Below, in pieces: positions 35,416 to 43,150 of a stretch of 46,501 nt of DNA. This DNA is from an uncultured Eubacterium sp. (GTDB lineage: Bacteria; Bacillota; Clostridia; Lachnospirales; Lachnospiraceae), in contig CAJOMD010000013.1 in the NCBI GenBank assembly GCA_905235555.1, positions 1 through 46,501 on the forward strand, in the 5' to 3' direction. How positions within the stretch are numbered: position 1 is the stretch's first letter; every line of letters begins with the position of its first letter. The position numbers and the translations under genes were made by a program. Under the pieces are notes generated by a model. It saw only the letters and a program-made list of their open reading frames with translations. It was not told the origin of the DNA and ran no database searches.

Positions 35416-37791
35416 TTATCGTGTATATCTGCTAGAAACCTTCTTTTGAATGAAACTACAAAATTGGTATAAGTATCTAAATATCGGCTCCGTACAAATA
35501 GCAAAAATTACAAACAACATAATTGTTTGATAATCAGTAACCATATGCATTGAGAATAGGTCTCTGAATAAAATCATTGTTGCTATACATCCCACTATCA
35601 AAACACCAATCAAGGCTGCATGCCACTTTGTCATAGGCGAAGCAATCTTATAAAGAATCATAAATCCAACAATCGCCATAATGATAGTGCAGGCAGATGA
35701 TAGGTTAGTAGTACCCACTTTAAACTCATAACAGAAGAATACAAATCCGCCCATTACTATAAATGTGGTAAGCCCCGCCGGCAAAGCCTTAAGGAATACA
35801 TTAGTCAAGAAATGGCCGCGTATTCTATTCTTGTTAGGCTCCATCGCCAAAACAAATGATGGAATACCAATAGTAAATGCGCCCACCAAAGAAATCTGTG
35901 ATGGCTCTAGTGGATATTGCCATACAAAGATCATAGCCGTTAGTGCCATAAGTAGTGAGAAGATATTCTTAACTAAAAATAGGGAAGCAGAACGCTGAAT
36001 ATTGTTAACCACGCGTCGTCCCTCTAGCACTACAGAAGGCATTCTTGAAAAGTCAGAATCCAAAAGTACGATTTGCGCTACATTACTAGCAGCATCTGAA
36101 CCACTGGCCATAGCCACGCTACAGTCTGCATCCTTAAGAGCGAGCACGTCGTTTACACCGTCACCAGTCATAGCAACAGTACGTCCTTGTTCTTGAAGGG
36201 CTTGAACAAATAATCTCTTTTGTTCAGGAGTAACACGTCCAAAGACAGTGTATTTTTGAATAGCATCATAGATATCGTCGTAGTCCTTCAAAGTAGAAGC
36301 GTCAATATATTTGTCGGCGTTTTCAATTCCTGCTTTTATAGAAATCTCGGAAACAGTTCTAGGGTTATCTCCAGATATAACTTTTAATTCCACACCACAT
36401 CTAGCAAAGTACGCAAATGTGTCTTTTGCACCAGCCCTAATAGCATTTGACAAAAATACAAAGCAAAGTGGATTAACAGCTTGCTTTAAAGCCTGTCCAT
36501 CTAGTTCTCCATCGTATTTACCAAATACCACCACGCGGTATCCTTTGTCGGTGTATTCTTCAATATCTTCTGCATAGTCTTCATATTTGTCCTTCAAAAT
36601 AAATTCGGGCGCACCCAACACATAGTTGTCTTCGCCAAACTTTGCAGCACTATATTTGTATGCAGACGAGAATGAGAAAATCTCATCCGCTTTCTTTACA
36701 TCTTTGCCGTTGAAGTATTTTTTCATTGCATCCATTGTGGCATTGTCATTGGCCATAGATGAAGAAAAATCGCTTAGAAGCCAGAAGCATTCATCTTTAT
36801 CTTTTGATTCCATAAGCTTTAAGCCGCTCACTTCCATATCTGGGACAGTGATAGTACCTGTTTTATCTACACACAACACATCAACTCTAGCTAGAGTTTC
36901 AATACACTTCATATCGTGTAGCAAAACTTGTTGCTTCGCAAGGCGCATAGTACTTACAACCAAAGCAATACTTGCAAGCAAATATAAACCCTCTGGAATC
37001 ATACCAAGTACAGCAGCTACCATTCCAGTGATACTCTTCTGGAGAGTAGCGTCATTAAAGAAATATTGTTGAACTACCATTATGATGCCTACAGGAATAA
37101 GAATAATACCAATTCCCTTAACCAATTTATCTAGAGAACGAATCATCTCAGATTGTTCCTTTTTTTGTGTTTTGGTAGCCTCAAGTGTAAGTTGAGAAAT
37201 ATAAGATTCCTTACCCACCTTATCCAGTCTAGCTTTACAAGTACCAGAAACTATAAAAGAACCCGACATAAGCTGATCTCCATCGGTCTTTGACACCTCG
37301 TCAGCCTCACCTGTTAAGAGAGACTCATTAACTGAAACATTTCCTTCTATTACTATGGCATCCGCTGGTATTTGATTGCCCGCCTCAAAGACCACAACAT
37401 CATCCTGCACCAAATCCACAGAATCCACCATTACCTCCTGGCCGTTTCTGATAGCCTTTGTGTGTGGTGCGTTAAGCATATTAAGTTTATCTAAAACTTT
37501 CTTTGAGCGAAGCTCCTGAATGATACCAATCAAAGTGTTTCCTATAATAATAGGAAGAAACGTCAAATTCTTAAAAGAACCCACCAAAATAAGAAGAGCA
37601 GCTAGCACCGCAAACACCAAGTTAAAGTAAGTAAACACATTTGAAGCAACAATCTGGCCTACGGTACGCGTGTTACTATCTACGGGCTCGTTATCAAGAC
37701 CGCGATTAACACGGTCTCTAACCTGCTCATCAGTCAGTCCATTATTAAATTCTGTAGGGTCAAGAATCTCTTGATCAAAATTATCTTGCAT
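35416..37791 (-). CDS. cation-translocating P-type ATPase, CtpE-like
   Basis: This membrane pump couples ATP hydrolysis to cation transport. The 791 residues hold the phosphorylation motif DKTGTI with Asp309, an actuator motif LLTGEADEVSK (TGEA rather than the usual TGES), TGDGVNDVLALKDAD in the P domain, and MIPEGLYLLASIAL in the fourth helix. The nucleotide-binding motif reads LGAPE instead of KGAPE. Size and the PEGL plus IETLARVDVLCVDKTGT region most resemble actinobacterial CtpE, reported as a calcium uptake ATPase, but the ion here is unproven. The start ATG at 37791 has only a weak ribosome site and sits five bases from a 14-bp palindrome. Confidence 0.85.
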   Translation of the reverse strand: MQDNFDQEILDPTEFNNGLTDEQVRDRVNRGLDNEPVDSNTRTVGQIVASNVFTYFNLVFAVLAALLILVGSFKNLTFLPIIIGNTLIGIIQELRSKKVLDKLNMLNAPHTKAIRNGQEVMVDSVDLVQDDVVVFEAGNQIPADAIVIEGNVSVNESLLTGEADEVSKTDGDQLMSGSFIVSGTCKARLDKVGKESYISQLTLEATKTQKKEQSEMIRSLDKLVKGIGIILIPVGIIMVVQQYFFNDATLQKSITGMVAAVLGMIPEGLYLLASIALVVSTMRLAKQQVLLHDMKCIETLARVDVLCVDKTGTITVPDMEVSGLKLMESKDKDECFWLLSDFSSSMANDNATMDAMKKYFNGKDVKKADEIFSFSSAYKYSAAKFGEDNYVLGAPEFILKDKYEDYAEDIEEYTDKGYRVVVFGKYDGELDGQALKQAVNPLCFVFLSNAIRAGAKDTFAYFARCGVELKVISGDNPRTVSEISIKAGIENADKYIDASTLKDYDDIYDAIQKYTVFGRVTPEQKRLFVQALQEQGRTVAMTGDGVNDVLALKDADCSVAMASGSDAASNVAQIVLLDSDFSRMPSVVLEGRRVVNNIQRSASLFLVKNIFSLLMALTAMIFVWQYPLEPSQISLVGAFTIGIPSFVLAMEPNKNRIRGHFLTNVFLKALPAGLTTFIVMGGFVFFCYEFKVGTTNLSSACTIIMAIVGFMILYKIASPMTKWHAALIGVLIVGCIATMILFRDLFSMHMVTDYQTIMLFVIFAICTEPIFRYLYQFCSFIQKKVSSRYTR

Positions 37792-37796
37792 ACTAT

Positions 37797-37810
37797 CTAG
37801 TTTAAACTAG
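37797..37810. promoter_or_regulatory. 14-bp perfect palindrome before the P-type ATPase start
   Basis: CTAGTTTAAACTAG reads identically on both strands and ends five bases before the minus-strand ATG. It could be an operator site or an mRNA hairpin that covers the ribosome binding region. Confidence 0.5.
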
Positions 37811-37870
37811 AAATCAAGAAAATCAATATAAAATGAATAAAAAATACAAAAAATTCAACTTTTAAATACA

Positions 37871-37899
37871 TTGAAGAACAACCTATATTTTGATATATT
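37871..37899 (+). promoter_or_regulatory. promoter of the thrH-like gene
   Basis: TTGAAG (37871-37876) and TATATT (37894-37899) are separated by 17 bases. The predicted transcript start near 37906 leaves a leader of about 77 bases. Confidence 0.55.
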
Positions 37900-37982
37900 T
37901 ATATAGAAGAAAAACGGTCTTATGCTTTAAGATAAGTGTATTAATTTTGTGCAAAAATGTTTTAAAGCGGATAGGAGTGACA

Positions 37983-38588
37983 ATGGATGTAGTATGTCTA
38001 GACTTAGAAGGAGTATTGGTTCCAGAAATTTGGATTACTTTTGCTGAGCATACAGGTATTGAAGAATTAAAGCGCACCACTAGAGATGAGCCGGATTACG
38101 ATAAACTAATGGAATACCGTATCAATATACTTAATGAAAATGGACTAGGGTTGAAGGAAATCCAAGAAGTAATAGAGGGAATTGACCCATTAGACGGCGC
38201 CAAAGAATTTCTAGAAAAACTAAAGGAAATCACACAGGTAATAATCATAAGTGATACTTTCACACAGTTTGCAAAGCCGCTTATGAAAAAGTTAGGGTAT
38301 CCTACACTTTTCTGCAATTCACTAGAGGTGGCAGAAGATGGAAAAATATTAAGTCACAAGATGAGATGTGAGAAGTCTAAGCTATCTACAGTTAAGGCTT
38401 TACAGTCTGTGGGTTTTGAGACTATTGCAGCAGGCGATAGTTTTAATGACATCGATATGATATTAGCTAGCAAGGCAGGATTTTTGTTTAGAACTACAGA
38501 TCAACTAAAGAAAGACTATCCGCAGTTAGAGGCCTTTGAAGATTACGACAGTTTCTTTGAAGCAATAAAGAAAGAACTTAATAGATAG
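37983..38588 (+). CDS. thrH: ThrH-like HAD phosphatase (phosphoserine phosphatase/homoserine kinase type)
   Basis: ThrH enzymes dephosphorylate phosphoserine and can pass the phosphate to homoserine, touching serine and threonine metabolism. The 201-residue chain is colinear with the known family: CLDLEGVLVPEIWI at the start (nucleophile Asp, then Glu in place of the second Asp of classical HAD enzymes), TTRDEPDYDKLM, IISDTF, and AAGDSFNDIDMI for Mg binding. The ATG at 37983 has AGGAG upstream; the frame extends further 5' to 37890 but that part overlaps the promoter. It stands alone between the ATPase and a GH16 gene. Confidence 0.88.
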   Translation: MDVVCLDLEGVLVPEIWITFAEHTGIEELKRTTRDEPDYDKLMEYRINILNENGLGLKEIQEVIEGIDPLDGAKEFLEKLKEITQVIIISDTFTQFAKPLMKKLGYPTLFCNSLEVAEDGKILSHKMRCEKSKLSTVKALQSVGFETIAAGDSFNDIDMILASKAGFLFRTTDQLKKDYPQLEAFEDYDSFFEAIKKELNR

Positions 38589-38666
38589 CAAATTTTCATA
38601 AACATTGTTATTTACAATATATATAGGGAATTGTGAGGACGGACTTAAAGCAAGGAGGATACCTAT

Positions 38667-39842
38667 ATGAAAAAATTAATATTGTTGGTAGCAACATTAA
38701 TCTTTACTCTTGGGATGAGCGCGATTGTTATGGCAGAAACTCCATCTAGTATTGACTATAATAATATGCACATCAAATGGAGTGATGAATTTGAAGGCGA
38801 TGCTCTAAATCAAAATTATTGGGAATGCCAAACAGGAGATGGATCAGATTACGGAGTTTGGCGCTGGGGTAATAATGAGCTTCAATGGTACAGAGAACAA
38901 AACGTATCTGTGGCAAATGGAATGCTTGCTATTACAGCAAAAGAAGAAAATAGAGCAGGATATAGTTATACATCAGGTCGAATTAGAACTTGGGATAAAG
39001 AGAGTAACACTCCTAAAGTTTCAGTAGGGCTTGGATATCTAGAAGCAAAAATAAAGATTCCATCATCTAAAGGTATTTGGCCAGCATTTTGGATGCTTGG
39101 AAATAATGGTCTAACATGGCCAGCTTGTGGTGAGATTGATATAGAGGAATCATTTAATAATCAAAAATATGCACAGGCTACTATTCATTTTCCAGATGCA
39201 AACGGAGCAGATAAATATTTGTGGAGACAGTCTAATCCATCAGGATATGATAAGACTGATTGGAATACATATGGAGTATACAGAGATGGAGAAGGCATCA
39301 GTTTCTATCTAAACGGTAATGAGTACGCTTATTGGGCTACAAAGGATGACAATGTTGGTAAGAAGTCGGTATTAAACGATGACTACCACATCCTACTTAA
39401 CTTTGCCGTAGGCGGAAACTTAGCAGGTGGAACACCTCCGGCAGGAACACTTCCACTTACTATGTACGTGGATTACGTTCGCTACTATCAAGATGGTGCA
39501 CCTACACCTACAGTTAAGCCAACAGTAAAACCTACAGTGAAACCGACTACAGTATCTAAACCAGCAAAGGTTAAAATTAAATCACTTAAATATAAGAAGA
39601 AGAGAAAACTTATCGTAACTTTGAAGAAAATTAAGGGAGTGGCAGGATACCAGGTAAGATGGTGTGATAGCAAATCCTTTGACGGTTACGAGCAGAAGAA
39701 TACAAAGAAACCAAAACTTACAATCAAAGGACTAGATAAGAACACTAAGTATTGGGTTAAAGCTAGAGCATACAAGAAAGTGAATGGCACAAAACTATAC
39801 GGCAAGTGGAGTGCTAAGAAGAGCAAAAAAGTAAAAAAATAA
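38667..39842 (+). CDS. secreted GH16 beta-glucanase with basic Fn3-like C-terminal module
   Basis: The protein is a probable laminarinase-type endo-beta-1,3-glucanase. A signal peptide (about 1-23, ending VMA) is followed by the GH16 domain (about 30-275): KWSDEFEG, the WRWGNNELQWY block, PSSKGIWPAFWMLG, and the active site GEIDIEE with Glu156, Asp158 and Glu161. The usual Met between Asp and the last Glu is Glu160 here. A Pro-Thr-Val-Lys repeat linker (about 279-296) joins a Lys-rich Fn3-like module (about 298-391) ending KKSKKVKK, similar to the GH25 tail. AAGGAGG precedes the ATG. Substrate assignment is by family resemblance only. Confidence 0.9.
   Translation: MKKLILLVATLIFTLGMSAIVMAETPSSIDYNNMHIKWSDEFEGDALNQNYWECQTGDGSDYGVWRWGNNELQWYREQNVSVANGMLAITAKEENRAGYSYTSGRIRTWDKESNTPKVSVGLGYLEAKIKIPSSKGIWPAFWMLGNNGLTWPACGEIDIEESFNNQKYAQATIHFPDANGADKYLWRQSNPSGYDKTDWNTYGVYRDGEGISFYLNGNEYAYWATKDDNVGKKSVLNDDYHILLNFAVGGNLAGGTPPAGTLPLTMYVDYVRYYQDGAPTPTVKPTVKPTVKPTTVSKPAKVKIKSLKYKKKRKLIVTLKKIKGVAGYQVRWCDSKSFDGYEQKNTKKPKLTIKGLDKNTKYWVKARAYKKVNGTKLYGKWSAKKSKKVKK
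39501..39552 (+). repeat. Pro-Thr-Val-Lys linker repeat in the GH16 gene
   Basis: Three 12-base units encoding PTVK follow a PT pair and end in PTTV. Third positions differ between copies, so the amino acids rather than the DNA seem to be conserved. Confidence 0.75.
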
Positions 39843-39869
39843 TAAATCAAATTAAGGAAGTTTAGGACA

Positions 39870-41675
39870 ATGAGTGATAAGAAAGAATCTAATTCAAAAA
39901 AAGAAGTAGACGAGGGTAGATATACTACTCTGATTGAGTTCGAAAAAAACCTCTGGACATATGGTTCGCCAATCATCGTGGAAAAGGGTGTTTTGGAAAA
40001 TGATAAGGTAAGCAATAAGAATAGAGTTAATCTTAAGTTTACTAATATTTTTCCTGATGCTATCAGAGACGTATATCTAACAGTAATCGCCAAAGACCCA
40101 GAAGGCAATGTAGATGAGATTGAACATTCTTACAAGGCCCTTAGTCAAAAGTATTTATCCGCGAAGGGTGTGGCGAAACTCACTATTGATAACAAAGAGG
40201 CAAATGATTTCAAGGTTCGCCTAGACAGAGTAGTCTTTGAGGATGGACGAGTATGGGAAAAGGCAGATGCTATTTTAGAGCCACGAGGCGATATTGAAGA
40301 TATTGAGGAATTTGCCGAGGATAATCTAAAAGAATACGAAGATGCCTATAAGGCAGCGCTTAATTATGTGCAATCAGACGGCACAGAACATATCTCAGAA
40401 GGTATCACTATATTAGAAAAGATTCACTGGTACAAAGACGCTGATGAGAGATTAAACGATGCTTACAAAAAATTTGAAGCTGCCAAGCAGAACGAAGATA
40501 GAAAGAAGAGCAGAGAAGATTCCATCAAACAGCGTGAAGTTGTTGTTAAGAAGAGATTCAAAATAACAATAGGTGTAGTTATTGCAATTGCTATTTTAGT
40601 TGTTCTTTCAGTAATTTCTTTCTTCATTCCAAATATGCAGTATGGCAAAGCCAAGAAGTTACTCAAAGCAGAAAAGTATGTGCAGGCAGCCAAATCGTTT
40701 GATGATTTAAATGGATTTTTAAAGAGTGAGGATTATGAGGCAGAATGTTATTACAATATTGGCGTTGATTACTTAAAGAAGGGCAATGAGGAACAGGCTA
40801 AAAAGAATTTTCAAAAAGCCTATGATGCTGATTCTAATTCCGAGTACGGCGAGGTTGCTAACTCATTCTTAGATTACTATAGAGGTGAGGAAGCATTGGC
40901 GGACAACAAGATAGATGATGCTTATAACTACTTCAAAAAGAGTGCAGACTCTGCATCAGACATTAACTTAGCGAACAAAGCAAGTGCAGGTTTTGCGCAG
41001 GTATCATTTGTAAAAGGTAATTACAAAGATGCCTGGGATTCTATTCAGAATATTTATTCAAAAGATCCTAATGCTTACAAACAACAGTATGCCAAGTATG
41101 GATATGAATATGCTAAATATTTAATAAGTAAAGAAGAGTATAAAAAAGGACTTGAAGTCTACAATAAGGTTGCTAAGTTAACAAACGAACCTAACTTGAA
41201 TGAATCTATCTATAATAAGGCAAAAGCATTAGCTGGCAAAGGTAATATAGCAGCAGCTTGTGAACTACTTGAAAAGATAGGAAAAGTTTATCCTAAGGCA
41301 GCAAAACTTAATAACAAGATGTACAAGTTTGACCGCAAGGTTAAGACTTGGCTTGGACTATGGAAACACCATGGCAAAGTTAAAGGCAAGAAGAAAACTT
41401 ATCGCATTTATATCAAAGAAGTTTTGTATAAAGGTAAAATGTGTCTATGGATTAAGGACAAGAATAATAAGAAGTTGGGCTTCGACACTATTATTAGCGA
41501 TAAGAATCACGTAACACAGATAGAAGTTACTCCGAGTCATATTCATTTCAAACTTAAGAAATATGATGACCAGAAATTTACATATAACAAGAAAGTACCA
41601 AACAAGATGACAAGAATCTGGAAATATGGCGGAGATAAATTCAAATCAAAGTATAAGAGAAAAGTGAAGAAATAA
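39870..41675 (+). CDS. single-pass membrane protein with extracellular TPR repeats
   Basis: The protein has no signal peptide. About 225 N-terminal residues are cytoplasmic: a beta-type domain (about 20-130) and a helical stretch rich in Lys/Glu. One membrane helix follows (about 230-253). The outer part holds about six TPR-like helix pairs (about 260-480; AECYYNIGVDYLKKGNEEQA, GEEALADNKIDDAYNYFK) and a basic beta-type C-terminal domain (about 485-601) ending KYKRKVKK. I do not recognise the end domains. It lies between two secreted-enzyme genes and may organise or assemble wall proteins; this is inference from topology and context. Confidence 0.65.
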   Translation: MSDKKESNSKKEVDEGRYTTLIEFEKNLWTYGSPIIVEKGVLENDKVSNKNRVNLKFTNIFPDAIRDVYLTVIAKDPEGNVDEIEHSYKALSQKYLSAKGVAKLTIDNKEANDFKVRLDRVVFEDGRVWEKADAILEPRGDIEDIEEFAEDNLKEYEDAYKAALNYVQSDGTEHISEGITILEKIHWYKDADERLNDAYKKFEAAKQNEDRKKSREDSIKQREVVVKKRFKITIGVVIAIAILVVLSVISFFIPNMQYGKAKKLLKAEKYVQAAKSFDDLNGFLKSEDYEAECYYNIGVDYLKKGNEEQAKKNFQKAYDADSNSEYGEVANSFLDYYRGEEALADNKIDDAYNYFKKSADSASDINLANKASAGFAQVSFVKGNYKDAWDSIQNIYSKDPNAYKQQYAKYGYEYAKYLISKEEYKKGLEVYNKVAKLTNEPNLNESIYNKAKALAGKGNIAAACELLEKIGKVYPKAAKLNNKMYKFDRKVKTWLGLWKHHGKVKGKKKTYRIYIKEVLYKGKMCLWIKDKNNKKLGFDTIISDKNHVTQIEVTPSHIHFKLKKYDDQKFTYNKKVPNKMTRIWKYGGDKFKSKYKRKVKK

Positions 41676-41682
41676 CAAAAAG

Positions 41683-41714
41683 TGAAGCTCTTTGAAGGTA
41701 TTCGAAGAGCTTCA
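41683..41714 (+). other. long hairpin between the TPR gene and the transglutaminase gene
   Basis: Ten perfect pairs (41683-41692 with 41705-41714), a T-G pair and three further pairs enclose a GGTA tetraloop. No T-run follows, so it is more likely an RNA stability or processing element, or a weak terminator. Confidence 0.5.
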
Positions 41715-41742
41715 TAATTGTTATTAGCCGAAGGGGAGAAAT

Positions 41743-42909
41743 ATGTTTAAGAGATTAGTAGCCGTTAGTTTGATGATTGTAATGTTGCTGCCAGTAGCGC
41801 CTAATATCAATATTGAAGCAGCTATAAACAAAGCTTCGTACCAGTCATACAAACAGGCAGGAGTGGAGGCGCGCAACAAAGTATATGCGCATAATTCTAG
41901 AGTGGTAGCAAAAATCAAGAGCAAAAGCGCAGATCCGCAAAGTTTATTTAACAAATTTGAAAAGGTGGTATATGCAGAAACTAGCAATCCTAACCAGGGA
42001 GACTTTATGAGATGGGATGTGGATGAGACAGCAACAGATTATTCTGCAGTGAAGTCAGGTTCCTACTATTATTATACATTCATACTTAATATAGAATATC
42101 TATCTACAGTTAAGCAGAGAAATACTCTAGATAAAAAAGTGAATAGTATAATAAAGGATTTTAAATTTACCAATAAGACATCTACATACGACAAAATAAA
42201 GAAAGTATATGATTACATATGTGATAATGTGTCCTACGCAAAGAATGTATCATCAGATAATACTAAGTACTATTCAGCATATCAGGCGTTGATAGGGAAA
42301 AAAGCAGTGTGTCAGGGATATGCCACACTTCTGTATAAGTTTTATAAGACATTAGGAATTTCAAATAGAGTGATTGCTGGAGATTCCACATTCAGCAAAA
42401 TAAGCCATGGTTGGAACATCGTAAAATTAGGAAACTACTATTATAATGTAGATTCCACATGGGATTCTACTTTGACGCATGCAAAGAAGGACTATGAATA
42501 CTTCTTAAAGGGAGACGCCTTCAAAGGTCATGCTAGATGGAAAGAGTATAATAGCTATTCTTTCTATTATAAGTATCCAATGGCTGCAAAGGGATATAGC
42601 AAAAAGACTGTGGCTAAGGCATGTAAGAAGACAAAGATTGCGAACTTTAAGAATAAAAAGCCTAAGTTTGTTAGTATTCCTAGAAAACAGGCAAAGTTTA
42701 AAAAAATAAAGAATGCTACATATCAGATTAAGTATTCTACAGTTAATACATTTAAAAAGAAATACACTGTAGTGAAAAACACTAAAAAGACTAAATATAA
42801 GTTTAAGAGCTTGAAAAAAGGTCTTGTATACTATGTAAAGTTTAGAGCTCGTAAGAAGATTGGAAATAAAAAGTATTATTCTAAGTGGTCAGCTGTTAAG
42901 GCTATCTAA
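41743..42909 (+). CDS. secreted transglutaminase-like protein with basic Fn3-like tail
   Basis: A signal peptide (about 1-26, ending IEAA) precedes a region of unknown fold and a transglutaminase-like domain (about 140-245). The catalytic triad is visible: Cys190 in KAVCQGYA, His222 in SHGWNIV and Asp237 in NVDSTWD. Bacterial members may crosslink, cleave or otherwise process wall proteins or peptides, and the reaction cannot be told from sequence. The C-terminal 85 residues (about 305-388) form a Lys-rich Fn3-like module resembling those of the GH25 and GH16 proteins. GGGGAG precedes the ATG and a strong terminator follows the gene. Confidence 0.87.
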   Translation: MFKRLVAVSLMIVMLLPVAPNINIEAAINKASYQSYKQAGVEARNKVYAHNSRVVAKIKSKSADPQSLFNKFEKVVYAETSNPNQGDFMRWDVDETATDYSAVKSGSYYYYTFILNIEYLSTVKQRNTLDKKVNSIIKDFKFTNKTSTYDKIKKVYDYICDNVSYAKNVSSDNTKYYSAYQALIGKKAVCQGYATLLYKFYKTLGISNRVIAGDSTFSKISHGWNIVKLGNYYYNVDSTWDSTLTHAKKDYEYFLKGDAFKGHARWKEYNSYSFYYKYPMAAKGYSKKTVAKACKKTKIANFKNKKPKFVSIPRKQAKFKKIKNATYQIKYSTVNTFKKKYTVVKNTKKTKYKFKSLKKGLVYYVKFRARKKIGNKKYYSKWSAVKAI

Positions 42910-42924
42910 TTTAATGAAAAAGCT

Positions 42925-42965
42925 AAAACCTCGTTGTCTATAGAAAAACAACGAGGTTTTTATTA
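42925..42965 (+). terminator. intrinsic terminator after the transglutaminase gene
   Basis: Perfect 13-bp arms (42925-42937 and 42948-42960) with a ten-base loop are followed by TTATTATTTT. The A/T-flanked stem may work in both directions. Confidence 0.85.
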
Positions 42966-43020
42966 TTTTACGGTGTTTTAATGCGCCGAAGAAAAATGAA
43001 ACCGACTAAAATTTGAGTAC

Positions 43021-43049
43021 TTAACTTAAAAATATTACTATGTTATAGT
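43021..43049 (+). promoter_or_regulatory. promoter of the giant secreted protein gene
   Basis: TTAACT (43021-43026) and an extended -10, TGT then TATAGT (43044-43049), are 17 bases apart. The predicted start near 43056 falls at the 5' edge of the folded leader. Confidence 0.55.
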
Positions 43050-43059
43050 CAAAAGTGAA

Positions 43060-43112
43060 TTAGTAACGCATAGTGGGTGAAGTGTACCCATTTTGAGTTT
43101 TGTGCGTACTAA
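43060..43112 (+). promoter_or_regulatory. structured mRNA leader of the giant secreted protein
   Basis: A closing stem of ten pairs (43060-43065 and 43067-43070 with 43103-43112, one bulged A at 43066) encloses a small hairpin, TGGGT/ACCCA (43074-43078, 43086-43090), and a 12-base single strand. The ribosome site lies 30 bases downstream. It resembles a compact regulatory RNA but I recognise no known riboswitch class. Confidence 0.5.
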
Positions 43113-43150
43113 ATAAAAGCTAACTTACTCATTTAAGAAGGGAGAAAAAC

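Noticed and set aside
37890-37982. N-terminal extension of the thrH-like frame
   Set aside because: It covers the predicted promoter and the protein family begins at the ATG at 37983.
43060-43112. c-di-GMP-II riboswitch before the giant protein
   Set aside because: A short CATTTTGAGTT match is suggestive, but the pairing partner and the other conserved parts of that class are missing.
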